6,113 bases of DNA from an archaeon (GCA_016550405.1 JABXGX010000314.1:1-6113); one strand, 5' to 3'; shown: positions 1-4,970, counted from the stretch's first letter. Notes: generated by a model from the sequence alone, not told the origin. Numbers and translations: made by a program.

Positions 1-96
1 ATATTGGAAAAAAATCTGAAGAAAAACCGGCTTGTGAAACGAAATCCCGAGGAAGTTACACAGCTATTAGGGGAAATACACGCTCTTTCAGAGTAG
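1..96 (+). CDS. C-terminal end of an unidentified protein (5' partial)
   Basis: Frame 1 is open from the left edge to a TAG at 94-96 and gives 31 residues: a lysine-rich stretch followed by a likely helix ending in QLLGEIHALSE. The composition (charged, amphipathic, no low-complexity run) looks like a genuine soluble protein tail, but there is too little to assign a family. Frame 3 is also open, from the edge to a TGA at 159-161, so the frame choice is a judgement based on the residue pattern. The gene would converge on the minus-strand membrane protein ending at 298. Confidence 0.45.
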   Translation: MLEKNLKKNRLVKRNPEEVTQLLGEIHALSE

Positions 97-108
97 TGAA
101 GTCACTAC
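93..108. repeat. Near-perfect palindrome over the stop codon
   Basis: GTAGTGA (93-99) and TCACTAC (102-108) are perfect inverted arms with a 2-nt centre. The left arm contains the TAG stop of the edge gene. No T-run follows directly, so it is not an obvious terminator. It could be a protein-binding palindrome or part of an RNA end structure. Confidence 0.45.
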
Positions 109-180
109 GGGGACAGGTTACTATTGTTTATGGGAAACTGAAACAAGAAGCGAGTATCTGAAAACCTTTCACATGAAGAG

Positions 181-266
181 ATTGGAAGGCTTGTGCGGTC
201 AGGTTAGACGGGTATCAATCGGTAACACGTGTGTTGTACTCGGCTGGGATGGACGACCACGTTTTC
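181..266 (+). repeat. Degenerate direct repeat, copy A
   Basis: This stretch matches 1115-1196 in the same orientation. Without gaps, 214-259 against 1146-1191 agree at 34 of 46 positions, including AACAC-N2-GTGTTG and TGGG-N-TGGACG-N-CCA. After a 2-nt insertion both copies continue with TTTTC. Weaker gapped similarity reaches left to a shared TTGGA (182-186 here). The gaps are not multiples of three and the corresponding frame has a stop in this copy, so the similarity is not from a shared protein. The copy lies between the edge gene and the 3' end of the membrane-protein gene. Confidence 0.6.
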
Positions 267-297
267 GTTCTCGGTGACCCGATTTCTTGTCGCCAAC

Positions 298-1086
298 TTA
301 GCTCATTTCAAGGTTGCGTTTCCAGTCTTGGACGATACGGCGTTCACGATGGAAATGGCCAAGTTCACCGCCCCATTTCCCGCCGATTATCGCACCAAGT
401 GTTTCAAGCGCCCCGAGGATTAGTCCGAAGGCGATACCGACCCATTCTCCGCCGAGAATGAAGCCGATGGTGCCCACCCAGAGGGCGGTGAAGGCGGTCC
501 AGTAGCCGGCGATGAAGAAGAACCATTGGCGGCGAGGGGGAGAGGCTGTCAAGTAGGTGTAGTAGTTGATTTTGAGTGTGGGGAGGTAGTAAATATCACG
601 TGTGATTCCATCGAGGCGAATGCCCAGAACTCTTCCGGCAAGTAGGCGCCCAAATGGATAATAGCAGAATACAATCGCTGCCACAGTGGCACCTGGGAAA
701 ATGTAGACATAGAGAATATCGATCCAGAAATTACCGGTGTGTTGTAAATCGAAGAGCACGATCCAAAGATAGTAGAGAAGCCCTAGGGTTCCTGCGAGAA
801 ACCAGAAAGTAAGCCATTTTAGAGACCGGGGTTTCCCCAATCGGACTTCGTAAAGGAGATCGCGGATTTCTGTAACTTTCCTTATACTGGCTTTATCGGG
901 TGCGGGTTGACGCTTAATGTGACCGACAAGGCGCCAAAAGCGCTGTCGGATTGCTTTATCCACTAGTTTAGGATTTGATTGAATCTCGTTGTGAATTTGG
1001 TTAAGCTCTTCAAGCAATTCCATAAGATGTGATTGGAATGTGGGTGTATATTTTTTCTGTGGAATCGGTCCTCCTAAAAATTTCAT
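298..1086 (-). CDS. Membrane protein with a site-2-protease-like core lacking the zinc motif
   Basis: The 262-residue protein has a charged, largely helical cytosolic N-terminus (about 1-88) and four hydrophobic segments (about 90-112, 121-142, 187-211 and 214-236). It ends in a basic tail. Residues 143-161 (YPFGRLLAGRVLGIRLDGI) have the spacing of the M50 HExGH-x-LxAR-LGI-x-V-x-GI region, with YPFGR in place of HELGH. SPPRRQWFFFIAG (182-194) echoes the second M50 motif, where the usual pattern is a proline/arginine loop followed by an alanine-glycine-proline turn. Without the histidines and glutamate it cannot be an active zinc protease; this homology is inferred by eye. ATG at 1084-1086 is the furthest-upstream start; AGAGG lies only 2 nt from it. 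A stronger AGGAGG (complement of 1070-1075) falls inside codons 4-6 with no usual start codon after it. The next in-frame ATG (1021-1023) has no ribosome site. The gene is flanked by the two direct repeat copies. Confidence 0.8.
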   Translation of the reverse strand: MKFLGGPIPQKKYTPTFQSHLMELLEELNQIHNEIQSNPKLVDKAIRQRFWRLVGHIKRQPAPDKASIRKVTEIRDLLYEVRLGKPRSLKWLTFWFLAGTLGLLYYLWIVLFDLQHTGNFWIDILYVYIFPGATVAAIVFCYYPFGRLLAGRVLGIRLDGITRDIYYLPTLKINYYTYLTASPPRRQWFFFIAGYWTAFTALWVGTIGFILGGEWVGIAFGLILGALETLGAIIGGKWGGELGHFHRERRIVQDWKRNLEMS

Positions 1087-1089
1087 TTC

Positions 1090-1121
1090 CTCTAAAGCGC
1101 CCCGTTGTGGGCGCTTTGGAG
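1090..1121. promoter_or_regulatory. 13-bp hairpin next to the membrane-protein start
   Basis: AAAGCGCCC (1094-1102) and GGGCGCTTT (1109-1117) are perfect 9-bp arms with a 6-nt loop. Read as + strand RNA the stem extends to 1090-1102 / 1109-1121 with one G-U pair. Read as minus-strand RNA that extra pair becomes A-C, so the fold is better on the + strand. On the minus strand the hairpin ends directly before AGAGG and the ATG at 1086, so it could mask translation of the membrane protein. On the + strand it could begin a small RNA. It could also be a DNA operator. Confidence 0.55.
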
Positions 1122-1196
1122 TGGAGTGGGCAAGGGAGCGGGTGTATCACTTGGGAACACTGGTGTTGCGCCCTGGTGGGGTGGACGCCCATTTTC
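1115..1196 (+). repeat. Degenerate direct repeat, copy B
   Basis: This is the counterpart of 181-266, lying just outside the 5' end of the membrane-protein gene, so the two copies bracket that gene with a period of about 932 bp. The best block is 1146-1191. It contains AACAC-TG-GTGTT (1156-1167), which parallels AACAC-GT-GTGTT (224-235) in copy A. The left end abuts and slightly overlaps the right arm of the 1090-1121 hairpin, a hairpin that copy A does not have. Confidence 0.6.
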
Positions 1197-1200
1197 TTTT
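1191..1200 (+). terminator. Possible U-tract terminator of a + strand transcript
   Basis: GGG (1179-1181) and CCC (1188-1190) can form a short stem directly before ATTTTCTTTT. A pyrimidine-rich tract of this kind can end archaeal transcription. It would end any + strand RNA that starts with the 1090-1121 hairpin. The stem is weak, and no gene on this strand needs a terminator here. Confidence 0.25.
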
Positions 1201-1439
1201 TAGTTAGATTTAATCTTCGCAAAAAAAGGCGAATTGAAACAGTTCAGGAGAAGCATTTTTTGAATTTTTTGGATCCTAAATCCTGTAGGATTCAGAATAT
1301 CTTTGTTGTATCTCTGTTTGAGCAGATATGTCTTCGAACACTAAGACGATAACACATTACACTGTGAAAAACAGCTTGCATTGTCGTTTAAAAAGAGGTT
1401 GCTTTACGCGGGTTGCTTAGTACTGGTTTTGTATTAAAG

Positions 1440-1468
1440 GTTCGCAATATGTTTAGAGGATAGCGAAC
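1440..1468. repeat. Inverted repeat GTTCGC / GCGAAC upstream of the isomerase gene
   Basis: The 6-bp arms at 1440-1445 and 1463-1468 are perfect, with a 17-nt spacer and centres 23 bp apart, about two helical turns. They lie just upstream of the TATA-like box at 1479-1486, a position suited to an activator or repressor dimer. The core TTCGC/GCGAA pair also occurs at 1216-1220 / 1229-1233. Confidence 0.35.
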
Positions 1469-1478
1469 AAGAACTCTG

Positions 1479-1486
1479 TATAATAA
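1479..1486 (+). promoter_or_regulatory. TATA-like box of the isomerase-like gene
   Basis: TATAATAA starts 24 nt before the ATG at 1503, so transcription from it would begin at or near the start codon, giving a leaderless or nearly leaderless mRNA. The spacing is a few bases short of ideal. TATTAAAG at 1432-1439 is an alternative that would give a leader of about 40 nt, and TTTAAAAAG at 1387-1395 one of about 85 nt. Confidence 0.35.
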
Positions 1487-1502
1487 GCTGGATTAGGTTT
1501 GA

Positions 1503-2342
1503 ATGAAGATAAATAGTAAAAATGATTCGATTATTCGTCGCCTAGGAATAGCCACTTTTATGAACGGGGCAGAGACCTTAGAAGCCTTTTTCCAACGGTG
1601 CACCACACTAGGAATTGGCTATATTGAAATATTGTGTGAGAAGCCACTATCACTTCCAAAAGATGTGTCCCCACTTGAACGTAAGCAGATTCGAGAACTT
1701 CTAGTCTCTTACTCACTCACTCCCATTGTTCATGCTACTTATTATGATGTAAATATTGCAAGCCTCAATCCACAGATAGGGAAGGCATCAATGCAGCAAA
1801 TCCGAGAATCCGTTATTTTTGCTGCAGACATCGAAGCACCCATAGTCGATCTCCATCCAGGTAACCTGCCAGGAGACTATCCTAAACGCTTTCTAAAACA
1901 AAGTCGGGACAATCTACTAAGACATCTTTCAGCCATTATTAATTCTGCTGAGGAATTGGAAGTAATAGTATCTATTGAAAACAAACAGCAGGGTCAAAAC
2001 CTCCAAACAATTGCCACCGTGGATGACCAAATTACTATAATCCGCAAAATGTCCTCTAAATATTGCCGAGCGACCTTTGATGTAGGTCATGCAAATACAT
2101 ACTCCTGTGACCTTATTGACTATGCACGACGTATCGCCCCATATTTAGTGAATGTCCACCTCCACGATAACAACGGTACAAAGGATGAGCATTTAACTCT
2201 GGGTCAAGGAAACATCGACTTCGAAAGCGTTCTCAAAACACTAGATGCAGTGCAATATTCTGGACCATTTATTTTTGAAGTTAAGTCGTGGGCTGGCCTC
2301 GAAAGTAGTATAAGGACCATGACCAAACTCATTTCGCAATAG
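1503..2342 (+). CDS. Sugar phosphate isomerase/epimerase-like TIM-barrel protein
   Basis: The 279-residue protein is a full-length member of the xylose-isomerase-like / AP-endonuclease-2 TIM barrel superfamily (COG1082, the IolE/IolI type). Expected metal and substrate residues lie at strand ends: H77 (IVHATY), H118 (DLHPG), E159 (VSIEN), D193 and H196 (TFDVGH), H219/H221/D222 (HLHDN), H230, the LGQGNIDF loop (233-240) and E259 (FEVKS). These match the divalent-metal site that family members use for aldose/ketose isomerisation, epimerisation or inosose chemistry. No signal peptide is seen, so it is probably cytosolic. ATG at 1503 gives a normal N-terminus before the first strand (RLGIATF). 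No strong ribosome site precedes it. It faces the inositol-type genes tail to tail, so a role with a sugar or inositol is possible, but the substrate cannot be read from the sequence. DNA-repair endonuclease IV is less likely because the characteristic endonuclease IV signatures are not evident. Confidence 0.85.
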   Translation: MKINSKNDSIIRRLGIATFMNGAETLEAFFQRCTTLGIGYIEILCEKPLSLPKDVSPLERKQIRELLVSYSLTPIVHATYYDVNIASLNPQIGKASMQQIRESVIFAADIEAPIVDLHPGNLPGDYPKRFLKQSRDNLLRHLSAIINSAEELEVIVSIENKQQGQNLQTIATVDDQITIIRKMSSKYCRATFDVGHANTYSCDLIDYARRIAPYLVNVHLHDNNGTKDEHLTLGQGNIDFESVLKTLDAVQYSGPFIFEVKSWAGLESSIRTMTKLISQ

Positions 2343-2345
2343 CAT

Positions 2346-3116
2346 TTAGAAAGATTTTCTCCACGTTCTGATAATCCGCCATCCCAATTCAGAGAATGTA
2401 AGAACCCCTAGTATCACTAGAAAAACTAACATTGTCCAACTGAATAATTGAGAAAATATTCCTGCGATAAAGATAACAAAGAGTCTGACATCGCGACCTG
2501 CAATAATGCGTGGATATTTTTCATTGAGCGTGGCTTCTGCTCGGGCAGTAGAATAACTAATACCAAAAGATCCAACAAGGGCAAGAAATCCAATACAAAC
2601 TACCAAAACACTCCAGAATTGAGGAGACAATACGATACTCAATGGAACAGCTGATACATAGAGGAGGATAAAGACCGTCATCCCCAAAATAACAAATCCA
2701 TCAGCAATACGATCTAAAATCGCGTCAAGGACAGCACCAGATTTTGATTCCCGCCCTGAAGCACGAGCAATTTCTCCGTCACAGCCATCCAAGATGCTAC
2801 CAAGCTGAACTAAACTCCCTCCAATAATAGGAAAAAGCGTAGCTAAAAAGACTCCTCCAAGAATACTTATCACATTGCTGACTACAGACATTTGATTAGG
2901 CGAAATATCAAATCGTGACTTCAAAATAACTTGGGTAATTCGCCGTGAAATACGACGATTCAAGTGTTTGGCGACGATTCCATCAGTCGGTTTTTCATAA
3001 AATTTATTCTGCCTCTCCACCTGTTCCGTCATCTCCTTATCGCCTTCCATGATCGGAGTAAACGCCAAAGATTTCCACATTGTTAAATGAACAGTCTTCT
3101 GAACTCTACAGAGCAT
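2346..3116 (-). CDS. CDP-alcohol phosphatidyltransferase (probable DIPP-synthase-type domain)
   Basis: The 256-residue integral membrane enzyme has the complete family signature D-x2-DG-x2-AR-x8-G-x3-D-x3-D at D110, D113-G114, A117-R118, G127, D131 and D135. These residues bind the metal and the CDP group. Hydrophobic segments lie around 83-106, 137-160, 166-189, 212-224 and 226-243. KPTDGIVAKHLNRRIS (42-57) is the entry motif I associate with transferase domains fused to inositol-phosphate cytidylyltransferase. The likely reaction is transfer of phosphoinositol from CDP-inositol to an alcohol such as inositol 1-phosphate. A lipid acceptor is the main alternative. It begins 7 bp after the cytidylyltransferase stop, in a different frame, so the pair is co-transcribed and probably translationally coupled. 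ATG at 3116 has AAAGGA two bases upstream. Internal ATGs at 3080, 3050 and 3032 precede the KPTDG motif, so up to 28 residues at the N-terminus may not be translated. Confidence 0.88.
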   Translation of the reverse strand: MLCRVQKTVHLTMWKSLAFTPIMEGDKEMTEQVERQNKFYEKPTDGIVAKHLNRRISRRITQVILKSRFDISPNQMSVVSNVISILGGVFLATLFPIIGGSLVQLGSILDGCDGEIARASGRESKSGAVLDAILDRIADGFVILGMTVFILLYVSAVPLSIVLSPQFWSVLVVCIGFLALVGSFGISYSTARAEATLNEKYPRIIAGRDVRLFVIFIAGIFSQLFSWTMLVFLVILGVLTFSELGWRIIRTWRKSF

Positions 3117-3123
3117 GTTCCTT

Positions 3124-3843
3124 TTACAGATTCTCTAATGCCTCTTTTGCCAAATAGAGATCCTCTTCTGTGTCAACATCAAACCAAAACAATCCTGATA
3201 CATCACATGCCCATAATTGTAAGTTGTCAGGAATTAACAATTGCCAACAGTGATTCAATGTAAAAGGATAACCATCAGGGGAAAGAGAACGCATTTTCCC
3301 TAGTACTTCTGTATTAAGGACAAATACTCCCGTATCGAAGGCGTTGTACTTCTGAATTTGTTTTCCGATATCACAGATGTATCCACTTGTATCAACGAGG
3401 ACACGTGTTGCATCCTCTAAAGGCTGTTCATGCTGTGGAGATTGATCAACACATAAAAAGGGGTGCAAATCAACGCTTCTAAGCGCCTGTTGAATTACAG
3501 AATGCTCGATAATGTGATCCGCCATGAGTAATAAAAACGGGTCCTCCTTTTCAAGCAAGGGCTCTGCAGACAAAACTGATGTGGCATTACCCCTTTTGAA
3601 CTCAAGATTTTCTACATATTGAATATGAACACCATAATTAGCACCATCACTGAAATATTCACGAATCAATTCCCCATGATAGCCTACAACGATAATGATT
3701 TCTGTTACACTTAATTGTCGCAAACTGTCAATCGTATATCCCATTAATGGTTCTCCGAAGATTTCCACCAATGGTTTGGGACAATTTTCCGTCATTGGAT
3801 GAAGCCGTTGACCGCGTCCTGCAGCAATAATCACCGCTTTCAA
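3124..3843 (-). CDS. CTP:inositol-1-phosphate cytidylyltransferase-like nucleotidyltransferase
   Basis: Numbering is from the preferred TTG start (239 residues). The Rossmann-like NTP-transferase core begins with KAVIIAAGRGQRL (2-14) and PKPL (22-25). E79 in ENLEFKRGN and LLLMADHI (105-112), which holds the metal-binding aspartate, follow. DTGVF (170-174) and WFDVDTEEDL (220-229) close the domain. The MADH and D-T/C-G-I/V-F motifs are what I associate with inositol-1-phosphate cytidylyltransferase (IPCT), which makes CDP-inositol from CTP, rather than with hexose-1-phosphate enzymes. Pairing with the next gene strengthens this; a choline-phosphate or other polyol-phosphate cytidylyltransferase is the alternative. 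The open frame extends to a GTG at 3876 (250 residues) and has no ATG near the N-terminus. The TTG places the start directly before KAVIIAAG, as is usual in the family, with an AAGGG 6 nt upstream. The GTG has its GGAGGG about 18 nt away, too far to use. Confidence 0.85.
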   Translation of the reverse strand: MKAVIIAAGRGQRLHPMTENCPKPLVEIFGEPLMGYTIDSLRQLSVTEIIIVVGYHGELIREYFSDGANYGVHIQYVENLEFKRGNATSVLSAEPLLEKEDPFLLLMADHIIEHSVIQQALRSVDLHPFLCVDQSPQHEQPLEDATRVLVDTSGYICDIGKQIQKYNAFDTGVFVLNTEVLGKMRSLSPDGYPFTLNHCWQLLIPDNLQLWACDVSGLFWFDVDTEEDLYLAKEALENL

Positions 3844-3849
3844 ATTTTT

Positions 3850-3856
3850 CCCTTCT
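3850..3856 (-). promoter_or_regulatory. Ribosome site that favours the TTG start of the cytidylyltransferase
   Basis: AGAAGGG on the minus strand lies 6 nt before the TTG at 3843. It is only a moderate match to the anti-Shine-Dalgarno, but no better-placed site serves the upstream GTG codons at 3876 and 3867. Confidence 0.4.
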
Positions 3857-3928
3857 AGAAACCACACTAAACTCACAATGGATTCGGATCAACTCCCTCC
3901 CAACTCAATTGAAAATGGTGTTCGTGTG

Positions 3929-4174
3929 CTACCTTTTACTAAGCTCATCGAGCTTCGTCTTTGCCTCCAAGTAGTTCTTCACTAATTCGACATCATCTCT
4001 ACCGCCTGGTGAGACGTACCATGCCGTGCTTCTCCAGTATTGACCCTTGTATTCTACCGAATGAGAATCAGGTTGGGGCGCAGTTAAGATGGTGACTTGA
4101 CGACGTTTCATCCATCCCTTAAGAGAGGCAAGCCTTCGCTTTTGCTTTTGAATAGTAATTGTATCAAGGCTCAT
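3929..4174 (-). CDS. Small basic protein of unknown function
   Basis: An 81-residue open frame runs from ATG (4172-4174) to TAG (3929-3931). The N-terminal half is rich in lysine and arginine (RRLASLKGWMKRR, 13-25). A beta-like middle (VTILTA, then EYKGQYWRSTAWYV at 41-54) and an acidic/amphipathic C-terminal helix (DDVELVKNYLEAKTKLDEL) follow. No membrane segment, cysteine cluster or known domain is visible. The ordered-looking composition and its place as first gene of the minus-strand unit (85 bp before the TTG start of the cytidylyltransferase) argue that it is real. It has no ribosome site. An AT-rich box at 4214-4223 (minus) lies about 40 bp upstream and fits a short leader. A nucleic-acid-binding or accessory role is conceivable but unsupported. 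Confidence 0.55.
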   Translation of the reverse strand: MSLDTITIQKQKRRLASLKGWMKRRQVTILTAPQPDSHSVEYKGQYWRSTAWYVSPGGRDDVELVKNYLEAKTKLDELSKR

Positions 4175-4215
4175 TTCTCAAACCCAACAGTTGAGTGCTT
4201 GATGACTTTATCGTT

Positions 4216-4245
4216 TAATTTTTGACCGTAATAATTTTTAACCGT
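4216..4245. repeat. Two-copy 14-bp direct repeat in the divergent promoter
   Basis: TAATTTTTGACCGT (4216-4229) and TAATTTTTAACCGT (4232-4245) agree at 13 of 14 positions with a 16-bp period. Each contains an AT-rich box. The left one suits a promoter for the minus-strand unit (start near 4192) and the right one a promoter for the + strand regulator. The GACCGT/AACCGT parts could be a transcription-factor element or a regulator site. Confidence 0.55.
4232..4241 (+). promoter_or_regulatory. TATA-like box of the winged-helix regulator
   Basis: TAATTTTTAA is AT-only and sits about 26 bp before position 4263, which would place the transcription start inside the operator at 4245-4271 and give a leader of about 65 nt. 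A repressor bound there would block polymerase recruitment, a common archaeal arrangement. Confidence 0.4.
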
Positions 4246-4271
4246 TAGGTAATTTTACCTACATTACCTAA
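4245..4271. promoter_or_regulatory. Three-half-site operator (TTACCTA)
   Basis: TTAGGTAAT (4245-4253) and ATTACCTAA (4263-4271) are perfect 9-bp inverted arms. Between them is another TTACCTA (4255-4261), which forms a tight palindrome with TAGGTAA (4246-4252) across two T's and repeats directly 9 bp before the third site. This looks like a dimer site plus an extra half-site. Its place between the regulator's TATA box and its start codon suggests autoregulation by the adjacent winged-helix protein, and possibly control of the divergent inositol-type genes. Confidence 0.6.
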
Positions 4272-4327
4272 AAGTCTTTGGGGAACTTGCCTGCAATACA
4301 TCAAAACAGATTACGAGTGTGGTAAGA

Positions 4328-4915
4328 ATGCCTAAAACCCAGAAACGACAAGCTCGCTCAGTATTAGAACCCAAACCAGCATCAATGCTTGTCCATCCAA
4401 TAACTGCAAGTATTCTTCGCCATCTAGCAAAAAATGAGTATTCAATGAGCGAACTCTCAAAAATCCTAGGGCTCAGTAAAAGTCGAATCCGCTACTATTT
4501 GAAACGCCTTGAAGAAGAAAACCTCATTAAACGAACACGCGAAGAGTATTACCGAGGCGGACTACGGAAATATTACCGGGCCGTCTTTATTTTACAATTA
4601 CCACGTCTTTCAGCGCTTTCATTAGCTGAGAAGGAAGCGCAGCTCCTCCCCATTAAAACGTTTCTATGGGGTTACCTCTTAGGTAAATTTGAAGACCAGA
4701 GTTGGGACTATAAATTACTCGTAGGCGGGGAAATAGATGAGTATGCTCAAGAAATCGCGGAGAAAATCGAGAAAGAGATTGATGAGGACAAAGAGGTCGG
4801 GGAGGGTGAGGCAGACTCTATCTATCTTAAACTCCTTGAGAGGCTAGCTAGAATACATCTCGAGAAGGAGAAAATCAAGTTAGAACCGCTAGGTCTGATC
4901 CAACCTAAAACTTAA
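4328..4915 (+). CDS. Winged-helix transcriptional regulator (ArsR-like)
   Basis: Numbering is from the ATG at 4328 (195 residues). Residues about 22-68 form a winged helix-turn-helix: HPITASILRHLAKN, MSELSKILGLSKSRIRYYL as the helix-turn-helix with its recognition helix, then EEENLIKR. A basic, tyrosine-rich wing (REEYYRGGLRKYYRA, 71-85) follows. The C-terminal half is helical and highly charged (EIAEKIEKEIDEDKE about 142-156, then ERLARIHLEKEKIK) and may be a dimerisation or sensing region; no metal-binding cysteines are visible. A GTG at 4319 would add three residues. ATG is preferred because GGTAAG sits just before it, though this is weak. The operator-like repeats lie about 57-83 bp upstream, and the divergent minus-strand unit shares this control region. 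The effector is unknown. Confidence 0.82.
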   Translation: MPKTQKRQARSVLEPKPASMLVHPITASILRHLAKNEYSMSELSKILGLSKSRIRYYLKRLEEENLIKRTREEYYRGGLRKYYRAVFILQLPRLSALSLAEKEAQLLPIKTFLWGYLLGKFEDQSWDYKLLVGGEIDEYAQEIAEKIEKEIDEDKEVGEGEADSIYLKLLERLARIHLEKEKIKLEPLGLIQPKT

Positions 4916-4970
4916 GTGAACTACGCTTCAACTACACAGGTGAAAAACCGATAAATTCTGGATCATGCCA

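Larger units (their letters stand above)
1087..1502. other. Structured 416-bp divergent intergenic region
   Basis: I see no convincing coding frame here. Open frames that cross it run over the membrane-protein gene and lack protein-like composition. It holds a 13-bp hairpin (1090-1121), direct repeat copy B (1115-1196) and a T-rich end at 1191-1201. It also holds TTCGC/GCGAA inverted repeats at 1216-1233 and 1441-1467, an ATCCT half-site cluster at 1273-1291, and the 8-mer GGTTGCTT twice (1397-1404, 1411-1418). Several TATA-like boxes are present: 1387-1395, 1432-1439 and 1479-1486 on +, and around 1205-1212 on minus. It must contain promoters for both divergent genes. Confidence 0.6.

Noticed and set aside
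97..297. tRNA or other known structured RNA in the left gap
   Set aside because: No T-loop-like GGTTC-N-A-N-CC element, acceptor stem or box C/D pair could be found; only the palindrome at 93-108 and repeat copy A stand out.
229..505. Three overlapping short + strand open frames
   Set aside because: They are mostly antisense to the membrane-protein gene, have no ribosome sites and are of low-complexity composition.
1096..1203. Short + strand frame ending GVAPWWGGRPFSF that looks like a protein tail
   Set aside because: It follows a stop codon at 1093-1095, has no ATG and no ribosome site, and the matching frame in repeat copy A is interrupted by a stop and indels.
1229..1240. GCGAATTGAAAC resembling the end of a CRISPR repeat
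   Set aside because: It is a single copy with no regularly spaced repeats and no cas gene in the window.
1029..1352. 107-codon + strand open frame across the membrane-protein start and intergenic region
   Set aside because: It overlaps the real gene antisense, has cysteine/tryptophan-rich irregular composition and no domain. It spans repeat copy B, which is not conserved in frame.
2406..2418. CTAGT-ATC-ACTAG palindrome
   Set aside because: It lies within the coding sequence of the CDP-alcohol transferase and has no related sites nearby.
2448..2654. 68-codon + strand frame
   Set aside because: It is antisense to the CDP-alcohol transferase gene, whose complete catalytic motif establishes the true frame.
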